From contig NC_053190.1 in NCBI RefSeq assembly GCF_905163445.1, positions 15,812,501 through 15,876,500 on the forward strand: 64,000 bases of DNA, written 5' to 3'. A program made the translations under genes and the position numbers. The stretch is from Pararge aegeria. Lineage: Eukaryota > Arthropoda > Insecta > Lepidoptera > Nymphalidae. A model generated the notes under the pieces. That model worked only from the letters and a program-made list of their open reading frames with translations, was not told where the DNA came from and made no database searches. Below are positions 21,872-34,587 of this stretch, piece by piece; positions within the stretch are counted from its first letter, which is position 1, and each line of letters begins with the position of its first letter.

Positions 21872-22097
21872 ACACAATTTCTAAAGTATGAGTAAATTTT
21901 AACCAGGTTACACTTTTGAGAAAAGTGGAGTAGGAGACTTTTTATGCACATACTTAAGTCTATTTGGCCTGGATCTCTCAAGATAATTTTATCAAATTAG
22001 CAAGTGTTTTGATTTTAATTAAATAGAAGGTATAAAAAGGTATAATTATGTTGCATTGAGTAAATGAATAAAGTGCCAATATAGTGATATTTTCTTA

Positions 22098-22119
22098 AAA
22101 CTGCAATGCATTGCAGTTT
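22098..22119. repeat. 22-bp perfect palindrome
   Basis: AAACTGCAATG is followed directly by CATTGCAGTTT, with no spacer. Confidence 0.95.
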
Positions 22120-22857
22120 ATAATAATAATAGTGTCGTAATTTTTATAAGGTCAATCAAATTAAAGCATTTTTTACATCGTAATTAGTGCCTTGCCACGT
22201 TAAACATAAGTCTTGTTTTGATATGTTAGTGGACAGGATGACATCCTTTTAGGTATTTTTCCATCACAGAAAATATTGTAAAGTTAACCTACACTTAATT
22301 CAAAGTGTTGGTATAGAAATTGTAAGTGTTTGTATGCACGTTTGTATATATTTAGGATATTGTAAGTTTGTAGGTACGACTAAATTAAGGTGACATGGCA
22401 GCAGCTGTCCTTAACTCATCTTCAGTGTGCGAGCTTAATAAGTTTAATTAATAACTTATTTTGTGTTTTAAAAAAAAGCCATTATTTTCAACAATAGAGA
22501 ATATAGAACTAAGAGAATTTAAATGCATAAAACTTACCTACTTTACCATCGTAAAGAATAATACGCTGATGAGTATCATAGTATTTATAAATATACTAAA
22601 TTGGAGGAATGAAAGTGCCGAAAGTGTTGGATTATTTAGAAGTAACATAGACTATATTTCATTTTCAAAAATAATAATATTAATAAAATTGTTTATTACA
22701 GACCAAAACATAAAAGAGAAATAAGAAAATGGCAATAATGTAGCAAAGTTATGCATATAAAATCCATTACTAGGCGTGCGCTGGGAGAACTATTAGTCAT
22801 TCATAAAAATTAAGTTTAACTTAAAAAAAGTCCTGGAGGGAATATATTTAACAATTA

Positions 22858-23062
22858 GACGGCCGATTGGCGCAGTTTGAGTTGCTTTCTGTGTCCAAGG
22901 CCGTGGGTTCGATTCCGAAAACTGGAAAATGTTTGTGTGATGAGCATGAATTGAGCATGAATGTTTTTCAGTGTCTGGGTGTTTATATGTATATTATAAG
23001 TATTTATTTATATTATTCAAAAAAATATTCATCCTTCATCTCAGTACCCATAACACAAGCTA
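22858..23062 (+). repeat. SINE-A, 3' truncated
   Basis: It has gacggccgattggcgcagtt, gtgggttcgattccgaaaac and the body, with a small internal duplication (gagcatgaattgagcatgaa). It stops at cataacacaagcta. Confidence 0.88.
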
Positions 23063-23340
23063 TCGTTGAGTCGTTTTCGAGTATGGAAAAACTTTATCAT
23101 CGGAGTAAAATGGGTCTTATTGGTTTTCATTTAAAGCTCAGATTTGCCTACAATTCTTTGGCTCCGTCTTTTGACAGAAATACGGAAAAATCAGAAGTAC
23201 GGGATTTGCGGCTCTAAACGAGTGTCATTAGTACCATTTTACTGTAACGATACAGAGTTTCATACTCTAAACCTAGGAAATCGTGTACTAAGGCTTCCGG
23301 TTTCCCCGCAACCATGTCAGAATTAATGATCACTTATTAA

Positions 23341-23398
23341 TATCACCAGGTGAGATTGCAGTTGAGTGCTAACTTGCAGTGGAATTTAAAAAAAAAAA
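23341..23398 (+). repeat. SINE-C, 3' tail fragment
   Basis: It has caccaggtgagattgcagtt, ctaacttgcagtggaat and an A run, matching the end of the next SINE-C. Confidence 0.75.
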
Positions 23399-23422
23399 CT
23401 GGTACCTACACAACGCATTTTT

Positions 23423-23753
23423 GACGACCTCCCTGGCGCAAAAGTGAGCGATTTGAATTTAAGTAGGAGGTCCCGGGTTTGAATTCCGGCACTGGCAATT
23501 TGGGAATTCATAATTTCTGACTTTTCTCTGGTCCGGTCTGGTGGGATGCTTTGGGCGCGACTAGTTACCACCCTACCGACAAAGACGTGCCGCTAAGCGA
23601 TTTAGTGTTATGTGATGTCGCTTAGAAAGCTATTAGGTGTATGTCGGCCATGCTCCCTAACAGTTTAGCCAGCTATTATCTCTACTGCTTCATCACTTAC
23701 CACCAGGTGAGATTGCAGTTAAGGGCTAACTTGTAATGGAATTTAAAAAAAAA
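23423..23753 (+). repeat. SINE-C (tRNA-derived), full length
   Basis: It has gacctccctggcgcaaaagt (A box), cccgggtttgaattccggca (B box), the body gttaccaccctaccgacaaa and ccgctaagcgatttagtgtt, and ends ctaacttgtaatggaat plus an A run. Confidence 0.85.
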
Positions 23754-24484
23754 CGTGCATACGAATATATTACCCAACTCTTTTATAATCAGTATCACAC
23801 ACAGCACTTAACTAATTTGAGTTGGTTGAAATGACGTTGTCATCGTTTGTTTGTATAATATGATAACAGCTTCTAAGGACTTAGGCAAGACGACTTGGTA
23901 CATGACGTTCATATTCCGTCGCGGTAATATCACAAGGTTTCATTCGCGGAAGAACACGCTTAAGCAAATAAATATTAAACACTGGTAAGAACCTCTCGAT
24001 AATATCTATACTTCTTTATGTCCTTATATACTCGATATTTCTTTATACTTATTTTATAAAGCTGAGTCTGTTTGGTTGAACGCGCTAATCTAAGCAACTA
24101 CTGGTTCGAATAAAAAAAAAATTGTGTTCGATATTCTATGAAAGGCTATTAAGCGGTACAATATCATAACATTAAGCTACAGCCAATAGAAACCGGTAAT
24201 CAATGAAATATCTTACGAAAAAGGGGGAAAAAATACCTTTTATTTTTATGTCGGGCTTTCCATATTTATATACGTCGGTTTTTTGATTTCTTCTAGAATA
24301 CTTTTTAGGAAAACTTAAATAATAAAATATATTAAATTTTTAATAAGCTTCTGAAAGCTAAGCTAAGCTTATTATTAACAAATAACAATAATTAAAAAAA
24401 TTATAAATTTTATTTATAATCTTTCAATACAACTTATAACTAACCTTATAAAAATTATATAATTTAATTATTATATATATTATA

Positions 24485-24600
24485 CTAGCGGACCCTCGCG
24501 ACTTCGTATAAATTACACAAACAGATTCTCCTGCTTTTCGCGGCGTATAGAAAATTAAGCTTAATTTTCATAATAGGTATATCATGTAATTCTGCGAAGG
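24485..24600. repeat. Helitron 3' end fused to a hammerhead-type repeat arm
   Basis: At 24485 ctagcggaccctcgcgactt is the reverse of a Helitron 3' end. From about 24518 agattctcctgcttttcgcg and aagcttaattttcataat are the fold-back arm. Confidence 0.6.
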
Positions 24601-25242
24601 CGTTTCTTCTGTCGAACATGTAATGCTATTATTTGGTACAAAAATATTACAGGGTCCTTCTGGAATTTCAATCCGATGTAAGCCAACAAAGATTATTTCC
24701 AAATAGATTGACATGTTGAAAATATTAGAAAAATCGTCTAATATAATTAATATCACTCAAAAGATTACGACATGGTCGCGGTTCCATACCTATCTCGTAT
24801 AATCTCTTGAACCATTAGCTTCCTTCTTTTTTTCTCCATCAAAAATGTATTAATTCAATTACAATTCAAAATCAGTCTTTAAGCTATAAGTAATAATAAT
24901 TACAAACTAAAATTAATATTTACAATAAATATAAGCCGTAGGATGTTAGTTTAATTATTTCGATAATAATTTATAGTTGACCTAACGATTTTAATTATTT
25001 TTTAACATAAAAACTGGTTTTTGCTTACATATATATAATAATGGTTATTTATTTATTTTATTAGGACTACCAACAAAATTACATGTATTATAGTTATGAA
25101 TAAAGCTAGCCTTAGGTTACTAATGACACATAATTTCACTTATAGGTAGTCACTGCACGCATTGGTTAGTATGTACGATAACTCAATTTTGTACAAGCAT
25201 TATTAAAAGATATGTATATTTATAATAATAAAATTGAAACAG

Positions 25243-25308
25243 AAAGCTTCATAAGTGCCTGTGATAGGCCTACATGAATAAAGAAATTTTGAATTTGAAT
25301 TTGAAATA
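25243..25308 (+). repeat. LINE 3' end
   Basis: It has cataagtgcctgtgataggc, aataaagaaattttgaattt and a TTTGAA microsatellite tail, as in 7622-8215 (- strand). Confidence 0.75.
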
Positions 25309-25689
25309 CAAAACTTACACTACCAATGTTAATATGTTAATATGTTATACATAATATGTGTATATAATTTTTTGTAAGCTCTAGAACTTTTCTATAGAAT
25401 TCAATCATATATCTCTCTCCGTTAAGGCAGCAATCGGAAGAACCGATTTCGTTCGACCGTTTTTCCTCCGACTTATTTTGTAAATCCGACGACCACAAAA
25501 AGTTCTTTTCAGTTTTCAGGTTAATATATAGCCAATGACACTCACAAATAATGTTTATATTGGTGAAAGAATATTCAAAATCGGTTTAGTAGATCCAGAG
25601 ATTACCTCTGACAATATCATAAATTCACAAACTCACAAACTTTTCTTTTTTATAACTGTAGTATAGATAAATAATAATATTTAAATCTA

Positions 25690-25925
25690 TATCTTTACTA
25701 ATAATAAAACTGTAACTGGAAGATTTCTGTACATTAAATATACTTTGTAAATTTTGAACGGGGGATGCATTATAATCGATACTGAGTCCAAAACAGATTT
25801 TTATTGCTTTTCTGTCTGTCTGTCTTTCTGTCTGTCCGGGCATCACGTGAAAACTACTGAACGGATTTAAATAAAATTTGCTATAGTTGTAGCTGATATA
25901 TTGAGTCAACATATAGGATATATAT
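25690..25925 (+). mobile_element. Helitron 5' part
   Basis: It has tctttactaataataaaact, a CTGT microsatellite, ctactgaacggatttaaata and gctgatatattgagtcaac. I see no CTAG end. Confidence 0.55.
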
Positions 25926-26046
25926 ATATTTTATCCAGATAATCAATAAGTTCCTTCAGGGAAATGGGATGAATTTTTATATGAATCTTACTTCATAGCT
26001 ACGTTAAATTTGAACAGATTTTAATAATTCATTTTTTTAATGAAAA

Positions 26047-26271
26047 GTGTATACCATCAAACATGTATTGTCTAATTTTAATGAAGATCTGGTAATAGTC
26101 GGAGATAGAGGAAATATCTCTTCACAAATAATAACAAGTCGCAAGGCATATGGGTCAACGGTCGAATGCATGCGTACCACTATATTAAATCATTGTGACA
26201 GATCATTTTATACCATCGCAGAATACCTTAGCTGCTATGGGTATCATGAAATATCTGTGGTTCCTGCTTAA
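26047..26271 (+). CDS. Small ORF, unrecognised
   Basis: This is a 74-codon ORF with a mixed composition that is not low-complexity: it includes NEDLVIVGDRGNISSQ and YTIAEYLSCYGYHEIS. It lies between Helitron pieces in intron 1 on the sense strand. No splice signal or family match is evident. It may be a transposon ORF remnant or chance. Confidence 0.12.
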   Translation: MYTIKHVLSNFNEDLVIVGDRGNISSQIITSRKAYGSTVECMRTTILNHCDRSFYTIAEYLSCYGYHEISVVPA

Positions 26272-26569
26272 TTTTGCATGTGTGCGTGACCTCAATTTTC
26301 TGACATGTTAGTTAAATTTTTATTATTATTGTATTTATTTGACATTAAAACTTAGAGTTGTGATTAAATAACTAATACAATTATTTAATATGATACTATA
26401 AATCTCAGAACATTATTTTATATAATTGATAACAAATAAGATTAATATTAATAAAACTTAATGTTTAAATTTTGCATGTTGATGTATTAACAGAATATGT
26501 TGGAACTTTATATCCTGAACACCAATATCTAACCCATATTTAGCAAAATAAATATTTCATTTCATTTTA

Positions 26570-26787
26570 TCCTACTTATATTGTAAATGCGAAAGTTTGT
26601 GAGGATGGATGTATGGAAGGATGTATGTATGTATATATCAACTAAATAATGACAACTAACTAACACAGTATACCACGAAAAATAATAGTACGTACATAGC
26701 CAGCCACGATGATTATGATGTTAGCATCAGATCTATTCTAGCTTCTTGATTGACTCATACACAGACGAAGTCGCGAGGGTCCGCTAG
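26570..26787 (+). mobile_element. Non-autonomous Helitron, complete
   Basis: It starts TCCTACTTATATTGTAAATG, contains gaaagtttgtgaggatggat and ends gaagtcgcgagggtccgctag. It lies between A and T without duplication. Confidence 0.82.
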
Positions 26788-27161
26788 TATTAAATAATTT
26801 TTTTATGTTGTTTATAACTAACTGATATTTGTTCTTTATAAAGACTTACGTAGGTAGGTACGTACTTAAAAAAGTTGCCCCATAATATTATGATAATGTT
26901 CACTTTTAAACAACTTCGCCTAACTCTGCTTACATGATCTGCTCGCGAGACTTTACCAAACTCGCGCCTTTAATTAAACGTAACTGGAGAACTAATTAAA
27001 ATCTTACATTAAAGAAAATGAGTTCAAGTTTTCCGCTGAATACGTACGTACTTACTTGTTTTCTGGAAATCTAAAATTTAAAGCACTTCTTAGGTACTAA
27101 TTGGAGTTGGAGAAACTTGAAATTTATCAAAATTATCATACACCTTGATTACTTCCTATGA

Positions 27162-27553
27162 TCTATATATATAAAAGAGAATGTGTGTGGGTATGTTCCG
27201 TATAGGCTCCGAAACGGCTGGATCGATTTTAATGAAATTTTCAGGGAATCTCCGGATTGACCTGGCGAGTAATCGTGTAAAGTTTGGTGACGATCGGAGC
27301 ACTCCTATTTTTGAACTGTCAAACTATCAAATACAGCTTTTATTTACTATAATGATATTCTATAGTTGGGTGGTACATGGGTGTAGATAATGATCTTCAC
27401 CCGCTCGAGAAGAGAATAGAAGAGAATGAATACGGAGATAAATAAATGATTTAATATATTATGAGACTTTAATTAAAAATTTAATGATGTAAGTTTATTG
27501 TTTAAATAAAATAAAGCAAAATCTAGCCCGGCGAAGCGGGCTTGGTACGCTAG
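27162..27553 (+). mobile_element. Non-autonomous Helitron, complete (392 bp)
   Basis: It starts TCTATATATATAAAAGAGAA and ends with a CCCGGCGAAGCGGGC hairpin, ttggtacg and CTAG, between A (27161) and T (27554). The 63562-63952 copy has the same ends; 3605-3956 is a minus-strand, truncated copy. Confidence 0.88.
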
Positions 27554-27939
27554 TTATAATAAAAATAATAGTTTTTATTAGTTTAAAAGTACAGTTTCTT
27601 TCTTCTTATACCCTGGACCCCCAAACTAGGATATCCCGTATCTTGGGGGTCAGTGTCGTGGGGACACTTGCATTGCATACATGTGCATCGAAATTACTGA
27701 AAAAAAAACAGAGAATACATATTTAGAAGTTTACATTATCAACATTCAATTTATTATGTGTATAAGAGTGTGTGTGTGTGTGATGTGTGTCTACCATATT
27801 TATTTATTCAAATATTTACTCAATATATAATGAGGCATATTTAGTAAATTTACCTTAATGAACGATTATATTTTCGGTATCATCTCATCGTATTAAAAGT
27901 TTATAATTGCATCATCATAAATATCAACCCATTACCCAC

Positions 27940-28200
27940 TAGAGGGCAAGGGTTCACGGAATGAAAAGGGCCGTTTTAGGCCGTAGTCCAAACACACTGG
28001 CCACGTACGGGATACATAGACTTCATACACCCTTGAGAACATACTAAATAGTAAGCTCTCAGCCATGCAGGCTTCCTCACAATTTTTACCTTAGCGTTAA
28101 AGCAAGATATATTTTAGTAACTTAAATGAAAAACGCACATTAATCCGAAAAGGATCTAGATGTGGGTCGATCGAACTTTGTCCCCCGAAAAGGCCGAACC
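27940..28200 (-). repeat. SINE-B, diverged
   Basis: The minus-strand tail (aacccattacccactagagg) through the body (aacgcacattaatccg) to the gttcgat-like B box. Confidence 0.7.
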
Positions 28201-28528
28201 TTTTAAAATAAATCTGATTATTTTAATATTTTTTATATTTTAACAATAATATAAATGTGATTGCGCCTGTATGGTGCCTCACTGTAAAACCAATTTTGAC
28301 TGGTAGAAAAGTAGCTTACAAACTGCATATAGACAAGGTTGTTTTGATCTTTAAAAAATTCTTAAGTGGTTTTAAATAATATACCTACGTTAGGCCAATG
28401 ACTGTATAGGGTACCCATATAACGGGCTAGAGATTGCTCGCTGCATCCTGAAAACACACGATATTTTTTTCATCCCAGGACAGCAAGGTATTTAAGTTTT
28501 ATAAATTTAAAATGCATGTACAAATTTT

Positions 28529-28612
28529 CGGAACCGACCGGATTTGAACCAGTGACTCTTTCAATCGCGGCCTGAGCTCTTTAACCTATTAAGCTACGGC
28601 CCTCCTACCGTC
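28529..28612 (-). repeat. tRNA-like SINE head, family undetermined
   Basis: The - strand reads gggccgtagcttaataggtt then actggttcaaatccggt (a good T arm) and ends gtcggttccg. The acceptor strands pair poorly, so this is a tRNA-derived SINE head or pseudo-tRNA and not a functional tRNA. Confidence 0.6.
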
Positions 28613-28653
28613 GATACCGAAATTAGTTTATGCCTTTTACATCAGTCTTATAG

Positions 28654-28977
28654 TGACGACCTCCCTGGTGCAACGGCGAGCGCTATGAATTTAAGAAGAA
28701 GATCCCGAGTTCGATTCCCGGCAGGGGTTATTAGGGAATTTATTATTTCTGAATTTTCTCTTGTCTGGTCTGATGGTAGGCTTTGGCCGTGTCTTGTTAC
28801 CACCCTACCGACAAAACGTGCCGCTAAGCGATTTAGTGTTCTGGTGCGATGTCGCGTAGAAACCGATTAGAGGTATGACTACCATACTCCCTAACAGGCT
28901 AGCCCGCTACCATCTTAGACTGCATCATCACTTCATCAACATCAGTTGAGGTTGCAGTAACTTGTAGTGAAATAAAA
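28654..28977 (+). repeat. SINE-C, full length
   Basis: It has gacctccctggtgcaacggc, ccgagttcgattcccggca, ccgctaagcgatttagtgtt and ends aacttgtagtgaaataaa. Confidence 0.88.
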
Positions 28978-29394
28978 TGAAGTGACTGTAGCGCCATCTA
29001 GTAGGAAACGTTGCAGTTTTGATCTACTTTAGGTAAGATATTTAAGGACGATTCGAAAAAAAATAGAAGAAAACGACACGGAAATATAAAAAAAAATAGT
29101 AACTTTAAATGTCATTAAAAGTAAAAAGAAGGAAGCCTCTCGTTCCTGGTCATTATAGGAATTTACTGAGTATTTTTTTTATAATGACTAAGAAAACCCA
29201 TCTTCACTTATTCCTTAGATAGGTATCACTATAATCAGATAAGAAAATTGTTTGATATGACGCTTAACCTAAATCCACGTGTTATTTTAATGCGTTCATT
29301 CACAGTGAAGTACTGTATCTTGAGCAAACGTATACGTTAACTATCTGAGTAGTTACCCAAGTCAGCAATTTTTTGCCTAAAGGTAGTTGGGTAA

Positions 29395-29470
29395 AAGCCT
29401 TATTTCTGATTTTTCTGCGGTCTAGTTTGGTGTGAGGTTTCGGCCGTGACTGGTTGCTTGATTTTTTTTA
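29395..29470 (+). repeat. SINE-C, internal fragment
   Basis: It has ttatttctgatttttctgcg, ggtctagtttggtgtgag and gccgtgactggttgc. It faces the inverted copy next to it. Confidence 0.65.
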
Positions 29471-29692
29471 TCCCACTACAAGTTAGCCTTTGACTGCAAT
29501 CTCACCTGTAAGTGTATTATAGATAAATTAAAACTGACGACGCTAAATCAATTTGCGGCAGGTCTTTGTCGGTACGGCTGTAGCCACAGCTGGAGCCGAC
29601 CAGACCGGAGAAAATTCGGCCCTGCCGGGTATCGAACTTGGGACCTCCCTCTTTTCAGAACACAACGCTCACCGCTGCGCCACAAAGGTTAT
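29471..29692 (-). repeat. SINE-C, inverted copy
   Basis: The - strand runs from a B box (gttcgatacccggcaggg) to gagattgcagtcaaaggcta and an A-rich tail. With the preceding fragment it forms a head-to-head inverted pair. Confidence 0.75.
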
Positions 29693-30559
29693 CAAATATA
29701 GTAGTAGTAATATATACCTGTAATGGCATTTACAATTAAATTGACCTATATTAAGTTCACAATAATGTGTTCGTGTATTGTTGAAAAGAACTTTACCTTA
29801 TGAAAGCAGGCCATTGCACTAAATGGGCTTATCTCAGCAAACATTGCGTGTTTCTTCTTCGTCATATTACACAAGTCAAATGTAAATCGCGTTCTGAAAA
29901 ATTCATATTTCATAGCACTTTATAGAGTTTTGTGCTTAAAATGTATTCGTTTTTTTTCTTAGGTTGCGACACGTTTGCGAAATTTAACTTTAAAAATAGA
30001 CATTGGAAGCTATTGGCTTAATAGCGTTTTCACTCTGGTCCTTAACTTATCGTGATTGTTGAAAAAATACTTCTTCCGCAACGACATTATCCTGTAGTTT
30101 GGAAAACGTTGATACTTTATTTATATTTAGTGATTAAAACCTACATTCGATAAGATACGAACAATTCGTTCGTGCTTATTATAATTCAAAGGGCTTTCTA
30201 ATAAAAAAACATCGTTACAGTAGTTGAGCCAATTATACAAACAGCAATAAACAAATATAGTATATATCTAAACAAATATAATATACACTATCGCAAGTAT
30301 AGACTTAGCTTGGATGTTAAAGTTTGTTGCTCAATCGTGCCACAATGGCGAAATATATTCAATTGAAATTTTAGGAATATAAAAAGACCATGTCCTATAA
30401 ATAAAAACATACATTTTATCATTGTGTCATAATAAACTAAACTTTCTAGAGATAACTTTGTACATAAGTATTCGATTACTTGCTAAATATCATTTGCAGT
30501 CTTGGACTGTAATTTTTCATAGATTCAATCGAAAATGACTACTTTAGAACATAATTTAT

Positions 30560-30625
30560 GGACTAATATTATTTTAAAAATAATTTATTGTATAACAATC
30601 ATTATTTTTAAAATAATATTAGTCC
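30560..30625. repeat. Perfect 25-bp inverted repeat, 16-nt loop
   Basis: The arm 30560-30584 (GGACTAATATTATTTT...) and the arm 30601-30625 are exact reverse complements. The loop itself can pair ATTG with CAAT. Confidence 0.95.
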
Positions 30626-31557
30626 AGCAGTAACCAACTCCGGATATGTTTTCAAGTAACAGGCTATATACTTCGACTGGAGTGGTATTAAAGTTATGTG
30701 AACTAGACATTCTGTTCAAGACGGTTACTTTATATAATCGCAAATTTTATTATTTTGATTCCCTTGATTTACACCCCACGCGCACGCTAAACTAATAACG
30801 TGTATCTGTCACAAATGTCACTCGCTTATTTGCTTTATTATATCTGCAATGTCACATAATAACCCCCTATTTACTTATTACAATGCGATAAGGTTACGCA
30901 CCTACTGTTACATAAAAGCTGTACTGACGCTTTTGAGAATTGACTGGTTTTCCAGTGAAAATATTCAAATGATATAATATCCGTACACAATTTTTTTTGT
31001 CTTATGTTTATAATAATCTTTCTATTTAAATAATTTAGTTTAAAGTATATTTTAACAAAATAAAACTAGATTTTCTTAATGTAAGTGTGTTTTTATTATT
31101 TTCTTAATAATTAAAAATAAACTTTACACAAAAATTTAAAATAAAATAGTTTGTTTACATTATAAGACATGTAAGAAAAAAATAACTTTACAACAGAACT
31201 TTATAAGTTCTTTGAAAAAAGTAAAATTATAGTGTACAAAAGATGTGTTTGGAGTTTGTACCACCTGCTGTCGTATTATTTTTTTTGTGTGGTTTAAAAC
31301 TGGTTATATGTGCACATGAAATATTATTTGAAAAGGGCGATTATTGATTATGAAATTATTATTTATGGTAATGACAGGTTGCCACCCTGGTATGGCAATA
31401 GCAAATTTATGAAAAGTATAGCTTTAAAAAAACACATGTTTGGTTCCCAACAGTCAGCAAAACACACAACAAATAAAGAAATCTGAACTACCTACGACTA
31501 CTTCTTATTAAGATTGTTTTCAACCATGAAAACTAGAATGCTTTAAATACTTATCCT

Positions 31558-31828
31558 ACAGTGCTTGGGTCTCCCCTCAGAATAGGCAGGCCGTAGTCCA
31601 CCACGCTGACCCATTGTGAATTGGTAGAATTCATACGCCTTCGAGAACATTATGGAGAACTCTCAGGCATGCCGGTTTCTTCAAGACGTTTTCCCCGTGA
31701 AAGCAAGTGATATTTTTAATTCCTATAATTAAAAATGCACATAACTCGGATTATTTAGAGGTGCTTACGATAATCGGACTCGGTCACTCCAAAGCCGCAG
31801 CTCTAACCAAGAGGCTATCAGTGGCATG
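31558..31828 (-). repeat. SINE-B
   Basis: It has gtagtccaccacgctgaccc, caggcatgccggtttcttca and gtgaaagcaagtgatatttt, and ends at a tRNA-like head that is diverged. Confidence 0.8.
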
Positions 31829-32140
31829 AAGGATTCCTCACTTCCTCCTCCTTTACCGTGAAAGCAAGTGATATTTTAGTAATTAAAACGCCCATAACTT
31901 AGAAAGTTTAGAGGTGCGTTCATGAATTCGTACTCGGTAGCCCGAAAGTGAAGTCGAAGTCCTACCCACTGGGCAGTGGCGTGCTCTGGGTTTCTTACCA
32001 GGGTATGCATACACCAGGAGAATTGCATAAAACGGCACAAATTCTCCTCCTTTACGAGTTATATATCAATGTTAGGGTATGCAGTGCTTTTGTGCATGTA
32101 TGGAGTGCACGCCACTGCCACTGGGCTATCACTGCTTCTA
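31829..32140 (-). repeat. SINE-B interrupted by a hAT-type MITE
   Basis: The left part has gtgaaagcaagtgatatttt to gtcctacccactggg; the right part resumes ccactgggctatcactgctt. Removing 31974-32117 and one 8-bp repeat restores the tRNA-like head. Confidence 0.85.
31974..32117. mobile_element. hAT-type MITE (144 bp)
   Basis: The terminal inverted repeats are CAGTGGCGTGC and GCACGCCACTG. The flanking 8-bp duplications CCACTGGG lie at 31966-31973 and 32118-32125. An 8-bp duplication with CAG...CTG ends is typical of hAT. It has no coding capacity. Confidence 0.9.
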
Positions 32141-33305
32141 CCATCACTATAAACAGTTAAAATAACTGGTTAGATATTTATAGCAATGTATATTCGGTGG
32201 AAGATTAACCCACCGCTGGAGATATTACGGCATATGGGGAAAGGTAATAAAGCAAGGGGATGCTTATTATTATTAAAATATTGGGGAATGATACTAGATA
32301 TGGTGTGTTCAGTGCCCCATTAATTTATTAATTTATTGTTGGATTAGCCTGCGGTTTCATATCGGTAACTTTTTTTTTTATCATGTTGTAGTAATCAATC
32401 GAATCCTTCTACAATCTTCTTGCTGCATAGTCTTCTTTTGGAGATTGGTAATTATTAAGGCTAGTTTTCTTTAAGGCGTAAATTCTATAGTGAAGATACA
32501 TTCGGTTAATGTGTTATATAAATGAAATATAAGGTATTATTTCCTTTCTTTCATTTTTATTATTTCTTTCGTTTATTTAACAATATTCAACTTTAAAATT
32601 TCTTATTAATACTAAAAAAATAAATAAATTATCAAACAAAAACTCACCACAAGCATAACCGACATTATAATATAATTTCGGTAGTTTACGGGTAGTAATA
32701 TAATTACCCATCTTTACATAATTATAATAACTCATTCATTATTAGTTTCTAAGATATCAAAAACCTGGTAATTACCTGACCCGAAGGTTGTCCATCGCTA
32801 TACATCGCTATATTTTAATAGCTATATTTCTGCATGGAATGCATAACCAAGTTGAAACACCGCCTGAATAGCGTGCTTCAGTGCGCTTTATGTGAAGTTT
32901 ATTTACCTGAAAAATGGAAAAGTGTCGCCAATTATTGCATTTGCCATTTAGTACTGTATATTATATTTTCCTTCCACATTTAATATCAAATGAGTGCTGC
33001 ATTTTTATAATGCGGTATAATTTGACGTCATTAACTGCCACTGAATATCAGCTCTCAGGTTTTCATTAAAAAAACCTACAGCAATATGCTGAGTCGCGAC
33101 CATTTTGTTTTTCCGGAGTATGGGTGCAATTGATAGGTATATTTGTAACATTTTTTAATTCAAACATAGTTTAAATGCAATTTAAAACACCACAGACTAT
33201 TAAAATTATTAAGATCGATCAAAAGGGTCTTAGGTGTTTATTGTTTTAACAGATCTAAAACTGGTATACATTTTATTACTTTTAAATGTAAATCTTAGCG
33301 GTGAT

Positions 33306-33540
33306 AAATAAAAATAAATAAATATACTACGACAATACGCAAATCGCCATCTAGCCCCAAAGTAAGCGTAGCTTGTGTTATGGTTACTAAGATGACTGAT
33401 AAATATTTTTATTAATAATATACATAATTACTTATAAATATACAGAAAAACACTCAGACACTAAAAAACATTCATGTTCATCACACAAACATGTTCCAGT
33501 TGTGGGAATCGAACCCACAGCTATGGACTCAGAAAGCAGG
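33306..33540 (-). repeat. SINE-A, head truncated
   Basis: The minus-strand tail and body run to the B box (gggttcgattcccacaac), then it abuts the head of a SINE-B. Confidence 0.85.
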
Positions 33541-33800
33541 GTGATAGCTTAGTGGTTAAAGCTTCGGCCTCTCTTTCGTGAGGATCGAGTTTGTATCTAA
33601 CTTTTCGGAGCTAGGAGCGTTTCTAATTTATGCATTAACAATATTAACTTGCTTTAGCGGTGAGAGTTCTCCATAACGTTTGACGAAATCCACCAATTCG
33701 CTCTTGGCCTGACTGCAAGGTAGACTACGACCGAAACCCTTTTCATTCCGACAGGAAACCTATGCCCGCCCTGCAGTGGGTAATGAGTCGATAATGATAA
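33541..33800 (+). repeat. SINE-B
   Basis: It has ggtgatagcttagtggttaa (A box), aacttttcggagctagga, gttctccataacgtttgac and a gtgggtaatgagtcgataat tail. Confidence 0.78.
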
Positions 33801-33867
33801 TATTATGATAGTTTAATTTTCACCTATTTCATTACTAGTGTTTAAAGTTGATGAAGAACTAAAAATG

Positions 33868-34115
33868 CAGACGTAACTTTGTGGAATTCCATGATATGTT
33901 ATGAAAACTAGCTTAATTTGCTATACTCCGCGAAAAGCAAGCAAGGGGATCTGTATGGTGTAATTTATAATTTATCCAATCCCCATACCTACTCCACACC
34001 AACTTGATCTTCGGCATTTTAAAACCGGAGCATCCTCAGGAGATGTTTTCTTAACAATTATTCATTGCAGAGTCAACATCTCTGCGTAGAGGGTACATTG
34101 CCGAAGATATGTAAA
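33868..34115. repeat. Hammerhead-type fold-back repeat, both cores partly deleted
   Basis: It has a left arm (tttgtggaattccatgatat...gcgaaaagcaagcaaggg) and a - strand core remnant lacking GAAAC (aaaccggagcatcctcagga). After a spacer comes a + strand core remnant (gtcaacatctctgcgtagag). Confidence 0.7.
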
Positions 34116-34587
34116 TAGCCTTAGTTACTTGTTCACGGCACCATTACTAAACCGATCTTGGTGATTTTTTTTACAGGGACAGCGTACTTACGTTCATAGC
34201 ATAACAGAGCATACTTTTATCATTTTTAAACTATCATTAGTTTAAACCGCGACGGAAAGCTAAAAAATGTGGACAAAATCGTGGATTAGTTACAATGATC
34301 ACACTTTAAATTTATTTTCTCTTTATATAAAAAGCTTAGTAACGTTGCCGGTCGTTCATTTTAATTCAGGACTATTATAAATTTTTCTTCAAGAACTCAT
34401 AAAAAACGCCTGCCTTTTAAATTGCGGTAAATTTTTTTTTGCAATCGTAATTTACTAGTACGTATATCTTATCTTAAATATTTATCTTGTTATTCTATTA
34501 CAATATTCTCCTTCACTAATTGTAAGTAATTTTAACTTGGCCAATTGAAAGGTTACTTAGTCTGTGAAGCCCGCCAACCACTTGACT

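Noticed and set aside
28529..28612. Possible tRNA gene on the - strand
   Set aside because: The T arm is good, but the acceptor strands mismatch at several positions and a SINE-like context follows.
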